A DNA stretch of 38,174 nt, from NCBI GenBank assembly GCA_016787135.1, contig JAEUVK010000113.1:1-38174 (forward strand), given 5' to 3'. Position numbers and translations under genes: made by a program. Below are positions 1 to 9,129 of this stretch, in pieces. Origin of the DNA: Chitinophagaceae bacterium (GTDB taxonomy: Bacteria; Bacteroidota; Bacteroidia; Chitinophagales; Chitinophagaceae). Position 1 is the first letter of the stretch, and every line of letters starts with the position of its first letter. The notes under the pieces were generated by a model. It saw nothing but the letters and a program-made list of their open reading frames with translations. It did not search any database and was not told where the DNA came from.

Positions 1-165
1 GAAGCCGCCGCTTACCTGCAGATGTGCAGCATCATGATGAACAAAAGAGAGTTCCGCGCAGCTAAAGATTTTTTCCGGAAAACCAAAGCATTAAAACCAA
101 CTACCCCGCAGATCGTTGACCAGATCAAACAGATCGAAAAATATATTTCACGGATACCGGGCTAA
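1..165 (+). CDS. C-terminal fragment of a TPR-like protein
   Basis: Frame 1 is open from the window edge to a TAA at 163-165 and gives 54 residues; the start lies outside. The helical pattern (AAYLQMCSIMMNKREFRAA, then FFRKTKALKP) has the small/aromatic spacing of a tetratricopeptide repeat: alanines at the helix crossings, and LKP at the end of helix B. TPRs are protein-interaction scaffolds, and nothing here shows the partner. A strong palindromic terminator follows 17 bases after the stop, so the fragment looks like the true end of a gene rather than a chance ORF. The full-length protein cannot be named from this piece. Confidence 0.65.
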   Translation, partial: EAAAYLQMCSIMMNKREFRAAKDFFRKTKALKPTTPQIVDQIKQIEKYISRIPG

Positions 166-182
166 GAGTTAAAAAGAGATAC

Positions 183-220
183 AGGAAAGGGGTGGCTGAA
201 AATTCAGCCACCCCTTTCCT
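183..220. terminator. Bidirectional terminator hairpin, 18-bp arms
   Basis: The arm AGGAAAGGGGTGGCTGAA (183-200) is perfectly complementary to 203-220, with AA between; in practice the loop will open a few pairs. It sits between the converging ends of the TPR-like gene (+) and the secreted-protein gene (-). The U tract is short on both sides, but the arms begin and end with A/T-rich steps. It probably ends transcription from both directions. Confidence 0.75.
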
Positions 221-283
221 ATTTAGACGTTCTACCCGTCCCTATCTATATTAAAAATGAGATCGGCATTTTTCCTGCTTAGC

Positions 284-1834
284 TTAGTTCAGTTTCTCAA
301 AATGCGCATCTAATCTTTTATCCTTCCTGTAATAATCCAGTATCAGCACCTGCCCCTGGGTACCCGGCAATACACTGGAACGGGTAGCGTCAGATTTTGT
401 GTTGATCTTATCTGTTGTGATCTTCCCTTCATTGTAACTGATGGAATTGAATGTACCACCCTTATAATCCTTGCCCCTTACATAATCACTGTAACAAACA
501 GTGAAGGAAGAAAAATCCTTGTTGGTCTGGGTATAGGAATAATCAAATTCGCCATACGTATATTTTATCAGTTTGCCCAGCAATGGTGCGCTGACAAATT
601 CACTGCCATTCTGCAGCTCTACACTATTGGAATTTTTGTCATAGATCTTTGCATCCTTTACACTGAAGTCTTTATCGAATTTGATCAGCAGCATGTCCGT
701 TACTTTGATCTTTATGGCACTAAGGCCGCCACCCCGGGTCAATAGCTTGCTGGCTATACCCAGGGCACTGGCTACTTTTTTATACCCTTCGCCAATGGCA
801 AACACATTACCGTCTGACATCTGGATAATATTATGTACAAACATATATCCGAAATCATCTATTTTACCTTTTGAACTCACATCCAGGTACTTACCGAGAT
901 CAAGCGCCCATGAACAGTACTTCTCACTTAATATCGTTCCTTTTTCATCCACACCGATAAAAGCAAAACCCAGTGATTTATCCTTGGCAATATTAGCATT
1001 GGGATCAAAATACTCCCCGAATATAACGGCTTTACCACTGTTCAGTACCGACATGCTGGCCGGATAAAACCTGTATTTGGCGTTGTCAGTTGGTTTCTCA
1101 AATTTTTGTTTGCCGGTCTCCAGGTCAAGTCCTAAAAGATAAGAATCAGGCTTGCCATCCATCAGGCCGGTGAACTTCAGCACTTCGAAATATACCGTAC
1201 CATTATACGTACCGAGATAATCGCCAATGAACTTCTTAGCGCCTTCTGTTGGTGTGAAGGTCCATTGTTTTCTTTTTTCCGATGAAAAATAATCCACCTG
1301 GAAAGTATAATCCTTATCCTCCCGGCTTGGCATGTTGGAAATAAAACCCTTGCCTTCGATAGGGTATAACCCCTTATACGTTTGCTCATCATCACCTGCA
1401 TTGGCCAGATAGGTCATCTCCAGGTATCTTTTTTCTTTCTTGGTCAATTCCCGGTTATAAACAAATTTCTTCTTGCCGTCTGCCCCGTACACCTGGTATT
1501 CAAATGTCCGGGCATCCTCATTATAGATCAGGAAGATCAGGTCAGTACCATTAAAAGAGGATTCCAGCATATAAACATCCTTGGAATCCACGAATTTGAT
1601 ATCCTTCAGCTTCTTCAGGTTATTATCTGTTATCTGCAGGGTGTATTCATTTGTTTTCCTGTCCAGTTTATCGCTGACATAGAAAAAATAATACCCCTTT
1701 ACCTCTGTCCCTTCTTTGATCGCATCGGAATTACGGAGAGAGACCTTATGCACATTTTCAATAGTAAGTTTCTGCGCATGGATACATGATCCGCTGAGCA
1801 AAACAAACGCTGCAATGACTGCCTGTTTTTTCAT
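284..1834 (-). CDS. Secreted protein of unknown function (possibly DUF6770-like)
   Basis: The 516-residue product begins with a clear signal peptide (MKKQAVIAAFVLLSGSCIHAQ) and has no later membrane segment, so it should be exported. The body is rich in short beta-strand-like stretches with phrases such as VKGYYFFYVSDK and YTLQITDNNLKKLKDI, suggesting a repeated-strand or propeller-like fold. From memory it resembles the Bacteroidota family DUF6770, which I cannot verify here. It starts 21 bases after the M48 peptidase stop on the same strand, so the two are probably co-transcribed. No catalytic motif was recognised. Confidence 0.75.
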   Translation of the reverse strand: MKKQAVIAAFVLLSGSCIHAQKLTIENVHKVSLRNSDAIKEGTEVKGYYFFYVSDKLDRKTNEYTLQITDNNLKKLKDIKFVDSKDVYMLESSFNGTDLIFLIYNEDARTFEYQVYGADGKKKFVYNRELTKKEKRYLEMTYLANAGDDEQTYKGLYPIEGKGFISNMPSREDKDYTFQVDYFSSEKRKQWTFTPTEGAKKFIGDYLGTYNGTVYFEVLKFTGLMDGKPDSYLLGLDLETGKQKFEKPTDNAKYRFYPASMSVLNSGKAVIFGEYFDPNANIAKDKSLGFAFIGVDEKGTILSEKYCSWALDLGKYLDVSSKGKIDDFGYMFVHNIIQMSDGNVFAIGEGYKKVASALGIASKLLTRGGGLSAIKIKVTDMLLIKFDKDFSVKDAKIYDKNSNSVELQNGSEFVSAPLLGKLIKYTYGEFDYSYTQTNKDFSSFTVCYSDYVRGKDYKGGTFNSISYNEGKITTDKINTKSDATRSSVLPGTQGQVLILDYYRKDKRLDAHFEKLN

Positions 1835-1855
1835 GTTGTGTTTTCTTTTAATGGT

Positions 1856-3235
1856 TTATTGATCTTTTAATTGCAGAACTTTGGCCAGTTCTTTCTCAAA
1901 TCCGGCGTGCCCTTTCATTTCCGTTTCGTATTGTCTGCAAAAATAGTAACTGAGGCTGGCTATCTCTTCGAGCCGTAAACGTCCCAGCATACGAAGAAGC
2001 AGGTTATAATCTGTCGGGTAATTTTTACTCTCTGTATCCACGGCCGTACCGAATTTATGCTCTTGCTGTTTTTCATACAACCTGTTAAGACAGCGGGCGA
2101 TCGAATAAACAGCCAGCGGCCTGTTTTTCCCTTCCTGCAATAAAACAAGATTATAATACAGATTACGGCTCAGCTCATTTTCCCTGTAACATTCTTCGGC
2201 TATTTCAATAAAAAAATCTTTCTTTAATTTTCTAAACAATTCTTCATTCACGATGAATTTTTTGCCCCCGGCAGGCAACGAATGAACGGAATCGGCCAAT
2301 AGGGATATCCTCCTGCTGCAATCGGGGTGTGTTTTCAAAGAATCCTTCTCCTTTTTTGAAAATGAACTATGATCGTCCACCTGGCTGAAAATGGAAGATT
2401 CTTTTTGTATCCATTTTTTCTTAAAAGGATAGCCCGCAAAATTAAAAGCCTGTTCGGGGTTGATGGGTTGGTGAAACAACGAATCATCTACCCTGTCAAG
2501 CAGCTCCAGTGTGCTGATGATAGCGTTGCAATCATACCCGGTTCTCTTCATAAAAAGAAGAGCTTGTTTGTCGGCGGCAGCTTCATTTTCCCGGCTATGG
2601 CGGCGGGCATTGAACATCGTCGTCATGGCTAACTGTTCCACCTGCCTGTTCACATTATATTGTTGCTTTGATAACCGCTTTAACTCCGCCTGGTATGCAT
2701 CACTGCTGATCGTCTCTACATATTTTTTGATCGCCCTTTGCGTATGTTCCAGGTAATAATGGGCCAGCTCATGGCAGGCTACGAAGACGAGTTCTGCTTC
2801 ATTGTCCATATAGACCAGCAGCCCTGCGTTGATGGCAATGGTCCCATCTCCCATGCTCACTGCATTGGGCCACCAATCCCGGGAAAAGACCACCCGGGCG
2901 TCTGTTTCTTTTAATTCAGGATTGACAGCAATGATCTTTTGGAGAATAGCTTGTAAATAATCATGCGCTTCCGGGGAAGTAACAGGCCGGGTACTGTTCC
3001 ATAATTCACCGATCGATTCAAATTGCTGCCCGTATATTTCTTTATACTCCTTTGCGTTCTCCTTTCCGACAGCCGCTAATAACAAATCTTTCTTTTTAAT
3101 GGATTGTTCAGCATATTTTTTACGGAGAACGGTATCGTCTTTCTGAAAAGTATATAAAGACTGTAGTTGTGCAATACAGGACAGATGGAAAGCAAAAAGA
3201 ATCAACGATAAGGTCACGGTTCGTACTCTCAGCAT
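1856..3235 (-). CDS. Secreted M48-family zinc metallopeptidase
   Basis: The 459-residue product carries a signal peptide (MLRVRTVTLSLILFAFHLSCIAQ). The zinc motif HELAH is at residues 155-159 and the third ligand is probably Glu218 in ENEAAAD, the standard M48 arrangement. Family members cleave proteins in the periplasm or envelope and are often quality-control proteases (BepA/Oma1-like). The region after the catalytic domain, roughly residues 300-459, is helical and might act like the TPR part of BepA, though I do not see convincing TPR consensus. A textbook promoter lies 25 bases upstream. It is the first gene of a two-gene unit with the secreted unknown protein, which may be a partner or substrate. 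Confidence 0.88.
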   Translation of the reverse strand: MLRVRTVTLSLILFAFHLSCIAQLQSLYTFQKDDTVLRKKYAEQSIKKKDLLLAAVGKENAKEYKEIYGQQFESIGELWNSTRPVTSPEAHDYLQAILQKIIAVNPELKETDARVVFSRDWWPNAVSMGDGTIAINAGLLVYMDNEAELVFVACHELAHYYLEHTQRAIKKYVETISSDAYQAELKRLSKQQYNVNRQVEQLAMTTMFNARRHSRENEAAADKQALLFMKRTGYDCNAIISTLELLDRVDDSLFHQPINPEQAFNFAGYPFKKKWIQKESSIFSQVDDHSSFSKKEKDSLKTHPDCSRRISLLADSVHSLPAGGKKFIVNEELFRKLKKDFFIEIAEECYRENELSRNLYYNLVLLQEGKNRPLAVYSIARCLNRLYEKQQEHKFGTAVDTESKNYPTDYNLLLRMLGRLRLEEIASLSYYFCRQYETEMKGHAGFEKELAKVLQLKDQ

Positions 3236-3260
3236 GGCGGCTCACTTTGGCAGAGCAAAA

Positions 3261-3291
3261 CAAATATATCCAAAGCCTGTTAGAATTCAAA
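3261..3291 (-). promoter_or_regulatory. Bacteroidota-type promoter of the M48 operon
   Basis: On the reverse strand TTTG (3291-3288) is followed by exactly 19 bases and then TATATTTG (3268-3261). This is the full consensus of the primary Bacteroidota sigma factor (TTTG, 19 bases, TAnnTTTG). The -7 element ends 25 bases before the ATG at 3235, giving a short leader. Confidence 0.75.
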
Positions 3292-3323
3292 CTTTGGTCA
3301 TAACCTGATAATGCTAAATACAC

Positions 3324-3331
3324 TTAATTTG
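3324..3331 (+). promoter_or_regulatory. Possible -7 element of the GH20 gene
   Basis: TTAATTTG matches TAnnTTTG at seven of eight positions and ends four bases before the ATG at 3336. No TTTG is found about 19 bases upstream. If used, the mRNA would start at or next to the start codon, the same geometry as at recR. Confidence 0.3.
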
Positions 3332-3335
3332 CTTT

Positions 3336-5240
3336 ATGAAAAAAAGATTGCTCGCAGCATTACTTGCTGTACTGCTTACTTCTGCACATGGCCAGCGAAA
3401 TGAACTATCCATCATCCCTCAGCCTGCTTCTATTGCTCTGGGAGAAGGAGTATTCACCTTACCGCGGGAAATATCTGTCATCACTGTTAAGAATGATGAA
3501 CTAAAGAAGATCGCCGGCAGGCTGGCGGCACAATTATCGTCTGCTACCGGCTATACAGTAAATACCAGCGAAGGAAATACAGCAACCTCTGGCTCTGTTT
3601 TTCTTTCTTTAGTCACTGACCCGATGACCTCTAAAGAAGGCTACCAGTTGAAAGTAACGGCTAATGGCGTGTCATTAACAGCCGCAGACCCATCCGGTAT
3701 CTTTTACGGTGTTCAGACGCTGTTGCAATTATTACCCAGGGAAATAGTCGGTAAACCCGCAGCTAAAAAAAATGAGTGGGCTATCCCGGTTGTCACCATT
3801 GATGATCGTCCCCGTTTTGGCTGGAGAGGGCTGATGCTGGATGTGGCCCGTCATTTCTTTACCAAAGACCAGGTGAAAGAGTATATAGATGAAATGGTGA
3901 AGTACAAATTCAACCTCCTTCATCTTCATTTAACGGATGACCAGGGCTGGCGCATCGAAATAAAGAGTTTACCAAAGCTGACCGAGGTCGGCGCATGGAG
4001 AGCGGATAAAACAGGAACTTTTGGGCGTTTCTCTCCGCCGCTGCCCGATGAGCCGAAAACATACGGTGGCTTTTATACACAGGATGATATTAAAGAGATC
4101 GTGCAATATGCAAAAGACCGCTTTATCAATATACTGCCGGAGATAGATGTGCCGGGGCATAGCCTTGCCGCTATTGCAGCTTATCCAGAACTGACCAGCA
4201 CACCCGGCAAATACGCAGTTAACTCAGGCGAACAATTAATGGTATGGCCGGGCAGCGGCCAGCATTTTTACGGGTTAATAGATAATGCACTGTGCCCTGC
4301 CAAAGAAAATGTGTATCAGTTCCTCGATAAAGTATTTACCGAGATAGCACAACTGTTCCCTTTTGAATATATACATATGGGCGGAGATGAAACGGCCCGT
4401 AACTTCTGGGAAAAAAGCGATGCTATCAAAGGGCTGATGAAAAAGGAAAAACTGAAAGACCTGAATGAAGTACAAAGCTATTTTGTGAAAAGAGTGGAGA
4501 AGATCATCAATAGTAAAGAGAAAAAACTGATCGGATGGGATGAGATATTAGACGGCGGCCTGGCGCCCAATGCGGCCGTGATGAGCTGGCGCGGCATGAA
4601 GGGTGGCATTGAAGCTGCCAGACAGGGACATGAGGTAGTGATGAGCCCGACCGACTTCGTTTATATTGATTACATGCAGGGCGATGCGATCATTGAGCCG
4701 CCAGTATATGCCACTCTGCGCTTAAAGAAAGCTTATCAATTTGAACCAGTTCCCGACGGCGTGAATCCATTATTGATCAAAGGCGGGCAGGCCAATCTCT
4801 GGACCGAACAGGTATATAACACCCGTCACCTGCAATACATGACGTGGCCCCGAGCCTTTGCTATTGCCGAAGCATTGTGGTCGCCGAAAGAAAAAAGGGA
4901 CTGGAACAATTTTTCTGCAAGAGTGGAAAGACATTTTGAAAGATTAGATGCAGCACAGGTAAAATATGCGCCCAGCATCTATGATCCTATTTTTGAATTT
5001 AGTAAAAAAGATACCGCCACTATTATTGTAAAAATGAGTACGGAGATCGAAGGGCTTTCCATTCATTACAGTTTCGACAACTCATTCCCTGACCAGTTCT
5101 ATCCGAAATACACATCGTCGTTAACGGTGCCGAAAGATGCCGTAGCCATGAAAGTGATCACTTACCGTGATAGTAAACCCATCGGAAGAATGATCGTTAT
5201 GCCGATCGCTGAGATGCGTAAAAGAGCCGGAATAAAGTAA
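3336..5240 (+). CDS. Beta-N-acetylhexosaminidase, GH20
   Basis: The 634-residue product has a signal peptide (MKKRLLAALLAVLLTSAHGQ). An N-terminal GH20b-type alpha/beta domain covers about residues 25-155. The GH20 barrel follows, with GWRGLMLDVARHFF, HLHLTDDQGWR and the signature HMGGDET, in which Asp351 and Glu352 are the substrate-assisting and acid/base pair. Residues about 560-620 (IHYSFDNSFPDQFYPKYTS) look like the chitobiase/hexosaminidase C-terminal beta domain. It should remove terminal GlcNAc or GalNAc from chitin, glycan or peptidoglycan fragments in the periplasm or on the surface. It stands alone, divergent from the M48 gene and convergent with the SRPBCC gene; no SusC/SusD pair is nearby. 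Confidence 0.93.
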   Translation: MKKRLLAALLAVLLTSAHGQRNELSIIPQPASIALGEGVFTLPREISVITVKNDELKKIAGRLAAQLSSATGYTVNTSEGNTATSGSVFLSLVTDPMTSKEGYQLKVTANGVSLTAADPSGIFYGVQTLLQLLPREIVGKPAAKKNEWAIPVVTIDDRPRFGWRGLMLDVARHFFTKDQVKEYIDEMVKYKFNLLHLHLTDDQGWRIEIKSLPKLTEVGAWRADKTGTFGRFSPPLPDEPKTYGGFYTQDDIKEIVQYAKDRFINILPEIDVPGHSLAAIAAYPELTSTPGKYAVNSGEQLMVWPGSGQHFYGLIDNALCPAKENVYQFLDKVFTEIAQLFPFEYIHMGGDETARNFWEKSDAIKGLMKKEKLKDLNEVQSYFVKRVEKIINSKEKKLIGWDEILDGGLAPNAAVMSWRGMKGGIEAARQGHEVVMSPTDFVYIDYMQGDAIIEPPVYATLRLKKAYQFEPVPDGVNPLLIKGGQANLWTEQVYNTRHLQYMTWPRAFAIAEALWSPKEKRDWNNFSARVERHFERLDAAQVKYAPSIYDPIFEFSKKDTATIIVKMSTEIEGLSIHYSFDNSFPDQFYPKYTSSLTVPKDAVAMKVITYRDSKPIGRMIVMPIAEMRKRAGIK

Positions 5241-5245
5241 GAAAG

Positions 5246-5329
5246 GAGTTAAGAGTCGAGGAGATATTAGTTAAGAGTTCTGAACCGGGAAACATATCCT
5301 TTTCGATGGCTGTTTGATACTCTTAACTC
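5246..5329. repeat. Intergenic word repeat GAGTTAAGAGT, two direct and one inverted copy
   Basis: GAGTTAAGAGT at 5246-5256 is followed by AGTTAAGAGTT at 5269-5279 and the exact inverse ACTCTTAACTC at 5319-5329. The outer copies can pair over 11 bp. Words such as TCAGAAGTCAGGAGGTC on the reverse strand adjoin it. The element lies between the converging GH20 and SRPBCC stops and reaches into the SRPBCC stop codon. It may act as a weak terminator, but it has no U tract. Confidence 0.55.
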
Positions 5330-5825
5330 AGACCTCCTGACTTCTGACTGGTTGATCGGCCGGCCATTTACCAAACAGCTCTTCGACCTTCTGAAAACGA
5401 TAGTCGAATATCTGGCTGAGTTGTCTCTTTACGAACAACGCATTGGCCAGATCGCCAAGTATCCACAGAGGGTTTTTGTAATGAACGATATCCGTCATTT
5501 CCACACCACCTTCAATGGCTTTGAAATGGTGCTGGTGGTGCCATATCCGGTAAGGACCGAATTTTTGTTCATCCACAAAGAACTTTTGATGCTCCACATG
5601 TGTGATCTCCGTCATCCAGTACAATGATATACCTAATAACGGCCTTACTTTATATTCAATGATCTGCCCGGGGTACATGACTGAGCCGTGATGCTGCGAG
5701 ATGATCCGGAATCCCATTTTTGCCGGGGTAATAGCCTGTAAATTTGCAGGACTGGAGAAGAAGTCCCATGCTTTTTCAAGGGAGACAGGTATCTTTTGAA
5801 CGGTCTTGATCGAATAAACGGCCAT
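5328..5825 (-). CDS. SRPBCC (START-like) ligand-binding domain protein
   Basis: The 165-residue single-domain protein opens with MAVYSIKTVQKIPVSLEKAW and continues with FFSSPANLQAITPAKMGF, the usual first strand and helix of the SRPBCC hydrophobic-pocket fold. Later come YKVRPLLGISLYWMTEITHVEH and the closing ALFVKRQLSQIFDYRF helix. It has no signal peptide and is presumably cytoplasmic. Relatives are often annotated as polyketide cyclase/dehydrase-like or cell division inhibitor-like, but the ligand is not known. It is divergent from the helicase-nuclease gene with 60 bases between the two ATGs, which may share a control region. Confidence 0.8.
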   Translation of the reverse strand: MAVYSIKTVQKIPVSLEKAWDFFSSPANLQAITPAKMGFRIISQHHGSVMYPGQIIEYKVRPLLGISLYWMTEITHVEHQKFFVDEQKFGPYRIWHHQHHFKAIEGGVEMTDIVHYKNPLWILGDLANALFVKRQLSQIFDYRFQKVEELFGKWPADQPVRSQEV

Positions 5826-5885
5826 GTGTGATTTTGAGTTAACTTGTCTGATTAACCCATATAAGGGAAAAAGGTTTGATGCGCT

Positions 5886-8800
5886 ATGTCATTTAATAAA
5901 GAAAGATTAGAAAGGAAGTTTATTGAAGAATATGAAAAGCTGAATGAACAGCAGCGTAAGGCCGTGGACACCATCGAAGGCCCCGTCATGGTAATTGCCG
6001 GGCCAGGCACCGGTAAAACACAGATATTGGCCAGCCGCATCGGTAAGATATTACTGGAAACAGATGCTTTACCGGAAAACATCCTTTGCCTGACATATAC
6101 CGATGCAGGCGTGGTAGCCATGAGAAAAAGGCTGCTGCAGTTTATCGGGCCCGATGCCTATAAGGTCAATATTTATACTTTTCATGCCTTCTGTAATGAT
6201 GTGATACAGGAAAACCTTTCCCTGTTTGAAAAAACAGCGCTGGATCCCATCTCTGACCTGGAAAAGATCGAACTCTTTAAACAACTGATCGATTCCTTTC
6301 CCAAAGGCCATCCGCTGAAAAGGTACCGTGGTGATGTGTATTTTGAGGTCAACAACCTGCAATCATTGTTCAGCGCCATGAAGAAAGAAGGATGGACGCC
6401 GGCCTTTATCAGCCAGCGGATAGACGAATATGTGGCTGACCTGCCCAACAGGGATGAATTTGTTTATAAAAGAAAATACAAAGAGTTCAATCCCGGCGAC
6501 CTGAAAAGGGACAAGATCGAAGAAGAAAAAGAAAAAATGGGAAAATTGCGGGCGGCCGTGAACGAGTTTGACCGCTTCCAGCAATTGATGCGCAAAAAGA
6601 ACCGCTACGACTTTGATGATATGATCAACTGGGTGATCAACGCCTTTGAAGAAAACAAGAACCTGCTCGCCAATTACCAGGAACGCTATCAATATATACT
6701 CGTGGATGAATACCAGGATACCAGTGGTACGCAAAACCGGCTGGTGGAATTGCTGATCAGTTACTGGGATAAACCAAACGTATTTGTGGTTGGCGATGAT
6801 GATCAGAGCATTTACCGTTTCCAGGGCGCCAACGTGGAGAATATGCTCGACTTTGCCGGTAATTATAAGAATGATCTGCTGACAATAGTACTGACAAATA
6901 ATTACCGTTCTACACAACCGATACTGGATGTTTCAAAAACACTCATCCATCGTAACGAAGAAAGATTGGTAAAGAAAATTGACGGACTCAGTAAAGACCT
7001 TGTTTCTTCTAATAAACTAATTAACCAGTTAACCAATAAACCACTTATCCGGGAATACGAAACGCAGCGGCAGGAAATGATCGGCATTGCCAGGCAGGTG
7101 CAGGAGATGGTAGCGCATAACGTACTACCGGGAAGGATCGGCATTATTTATAAAGAGAATAAATACGGAGAAGAACTGGCGCAGTATTTTAAACTATTGA
7201 ATGTACCTGTGTACAGTAAACGTCATTTGAATATCTTAGAATTACCGCTGGCGCAAAAGATCATTTTGCTTTTAAAATACTTAGCTGCCGAACATGACAC
7301 TCCTTACGGAGGTGATGAAATGCTGTTCGAGATATTGCATTTTGACTGGTTTCATATTCCGTCGATCGAGATCGCCAAACTGAGTATTGAAGTAGCAGAA
7401 AGAAGATACAGCGATTCCAAAACTTCCATCCGGCAGGCTCTAACCGAAAAAGTAAAAGCGCCTGCCAAAGACCTGTTCTCACAGGGCTTTCACGAGGGGT
7501 TAAAAAATGCGGGCAAGGTCATTGAGAAACTGATCGCAGATGTGCCCAATCTTACCTTACAACAACTTTTTGAAAATGCTATCCGCGAAGCCGGTATTCT
7601 CAGCCACATCATGCAAAGCGCCGACAAGCATTGGCAACTGCAGGTACTGACCGGGTTATTTGATTTTGTAAAAGAGGAAACCCATCGCAATCCCCTGCTC
7701 GACCTGGATGAACTCGTGAAGCTTATTTCGATGATGGAAAAAGAAGGTATCTCTTTACCATTGGTACAGGTGAGCGGCAGTGATAAAGGTGTGAACCTGC
7801 TGACAGCCCATGGATCTAAAGGATTGGAGTTTGAATATGTGTTGCTGGCCGGATGCAATTCTTCTTTCTGGGAAAAGAAAAGAAAACCTGGTGGTGGTTA
7901 TAAACTACCCGATACCATGTTCACTTCGCAGCCAGTGGCCAATGACGAGGAAGAACTCAGGCGCTTATTCTATGTGGCGCTCACGAGGGCGGAACAACAC
8001 CTGTATATTTCTTACAGCAAATTCAAAAACGATGGCAAGGAACTGGAGCCTTCCATGTTCATTGCAGAGATACAGGATCAGCATCAGTTACCAGTCGAAA
8101 AAGTGATACTGGGGAATGAAGTGCTGTCCGAATTTATGGCCCTGCATTTTGGCACTGCAGAAGCCCCGGAAATAGAAAAGATAGAAGAGGAATTCATCAG
8201 CCAGATACTGGACAAGTTTGTGATGAATGTAACAGCACTGAACAACTACTTAAACTGCCCGCTGGAGTTCTATTTCAAAAACCTGATCCGCATTCCTTCC
8301 CCAAAGAATGAAGCAACAGAGTTCGGCTCTGCCGTTCACTACGCATTGGAGAAATTATTCCGGAAAATGCAGGAAAGCGGGAAGGAGCAATTTCCGCCAA
8401 AAGAAGAGTTCATTGCTGATTTTGAATGGTACATGCACCGCCACCGTGAAAGTTTCACCAAAGAACAATTTGACCGCAGGCTGGAATATGGGCAGGAAGT
8501 GTTGAACAATTACTATGATAAATATGTCAATGCGTTTAATAAGATCGTCGCCATAGAACGAAATATCCGGAATGTAGTGGTGAAAGAAGTGCCGCTGAAA
8601 GGTAAATTAGATAAGCTGGAGTTTGATGGCAAAGCGGTAAATGTGGTGGATTATAAGACCGGTGATCCCGATAAAGCCATTCCCAAACTGAAGGGGCCCT
8701 CAGATAAAGAACCTGATGGTGGAGATTACTGGCGGCAGGCTGTTTTTTACAAGATACTTGTTGATAATTACGAACAGAAAGACTGGAAAGTTGTCAGTAC

Positions 8801-9035
8801 TGAATTTGATTTCATTGAACCGGATAAAAAGAAGAATTACCGGAAAGAAAAAGTGGTGATAAGCCCGGCAGATATCACTACGGTGACGCAGCAGATCATC
8901 AATACCTGGCAAAAGATACAGGACCACGATTTCTATACGGGCTGCGGCAAAGAAGATTGTCACTGGTGCAATTTTGTTAAGACCAATAACCTTGCGGTGG
9001 CACTGCACGAAACAGAAGAAGAACCTGAACCATGA
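5886..9035 (+). CDS. UvrD/Rep-like SF1 helicase fused to a PD-(D/E)XK nuclease
   Basis: The 1049-residue product is an ATP-dependent 3'-5' helicase with a nuclease tail. Walker A is AGPGTGKT (Lys44), Walker B is LVDEYQDT (Asp274, Glu275), then VGDDDQSIYRFQGA (about 302-315), LLTAHGSKGLEFEYVLLAG (about 640) and RRLFYVALTRAEQHLY. After about residue 775 there is a RecB-type nuclease: LNNYLNCPLEFYF, an EFGSAVHYALEKLF helix, and VVDYKTG near 921 with the catalytic Asp and Lys. The last 30 residues hold C-x4-C-x2-C. With the Cys near 790 these could hold an iron-sulfur cluster as in AddB-type nucleases. A role in double-strand break processing is inferred. No AddA/AddB partner lies beside it. Confidence 0.92.
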   Translation: MSFNKERLERKFIEEYEKLNEQQRKAVDTIEGPVMVIAGPGTGKTQILASRIGKILLETDALPENILCLTYTDAGVVAMRKRLLQFIGPDAYKVNIYTFHAFCNDVIQENLSLFEKTALDPISDLEKIELFKQLIDSFPKGHPLKRYRGDVYFEVNNLQSLFSAMKKEGWTPAFISQRIDEYVADLPNRDEFVYKRKYKEFNPGDLKRDKIEEEKEKMGKLRAAVNEFDRFQQLMRKKNRYDFDDMINWVINAFEENKNLLANYQERYQYILVDEYQDTSGTQNRLVELLISYWDKPNVFVVGDDDQSIYRFQGANVENMLDFAGNYKNDLLTIVLTNNYRSTQPILDVSKTLIHRNEERLVKKIDGLSKDLVSSNKLINQLTNKPLIREYETQRQEMIGIARQVQEMVAHNVLPGRIGIIYKENKYGEELAQYFKLLNVPVYSKRHLNILELPLAQKIILLLKYLAAEHDTPYGGDEMLFEILHFDWFHIPSIEIAKLSIEVAERRYSDSKTSIRQALTEKVKAPAKDLFSQGFHEGLKNAGKVIEKLIADVPNLTLQQLFENAIREAGILSHIMQSADKHWQLQVLTGLFDFVKEETHRNPLLDLDELVKLISMMEKEGISLPLVQVSGSDKGVNLLTAHGSKGLEFEYVLLAGCNSSFWEKKRKPGGGYKLPDTMFTSQPVANDEEELRRLFYVALTRAEQHLYISYSKFKNDGKELEPSMFIAEIQDQHQLPVEKVILGNEVLSEFMALHFGTAEAPEIEKIEEEFISQILDKFVMNVTALNNYLNCPLEFYFKNLIRIPSPKNEATEFGSAVHYALEKLFRKMQESGKEQFPPKEEFIADFEWYMHRHRESFTKEQFDRRLEYGQEVLNNYYDKYVNAFNKIVAIERNIRNVVVKEVPLKGKLDKLEFDGKAVNVVDYKTGDPDKAIPKLKGPSDKEPDGGDYWRQAVFYKILVDNYEQKDWKVVSTEFDFIEPDKKKNYRKEKVVISPADITTVTQQIINTWQKIQDHDFYTGCGKEDCHWCNFVKTNNLAVALHETEEEPEP

Positions 9036-9093
9036 TTCAGTTGATTTAAGGGATTATTAGGAATACACAGCCCGCTCAATAAACTAAAGAACT

Positions 9094-9101
9094 TATGTTT
9101 G
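9094..9101 (+). promoter_or_regulatory. Probable -7 element of the Ig-like lipoprotein gene
   Basis: TATGTTTG is an exact TAnnTTTG match, and the ATG follows 28 bases later at 9130. No TTTG sits at the expected upstream distance, so this rests on one box only. Its position in the 94-base gap after the helicase supports independent transcription. Confidence 0.45.
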
Positions 9102-9129
9102 CATTTTATCAACCTGAACAGCCCGTGCA

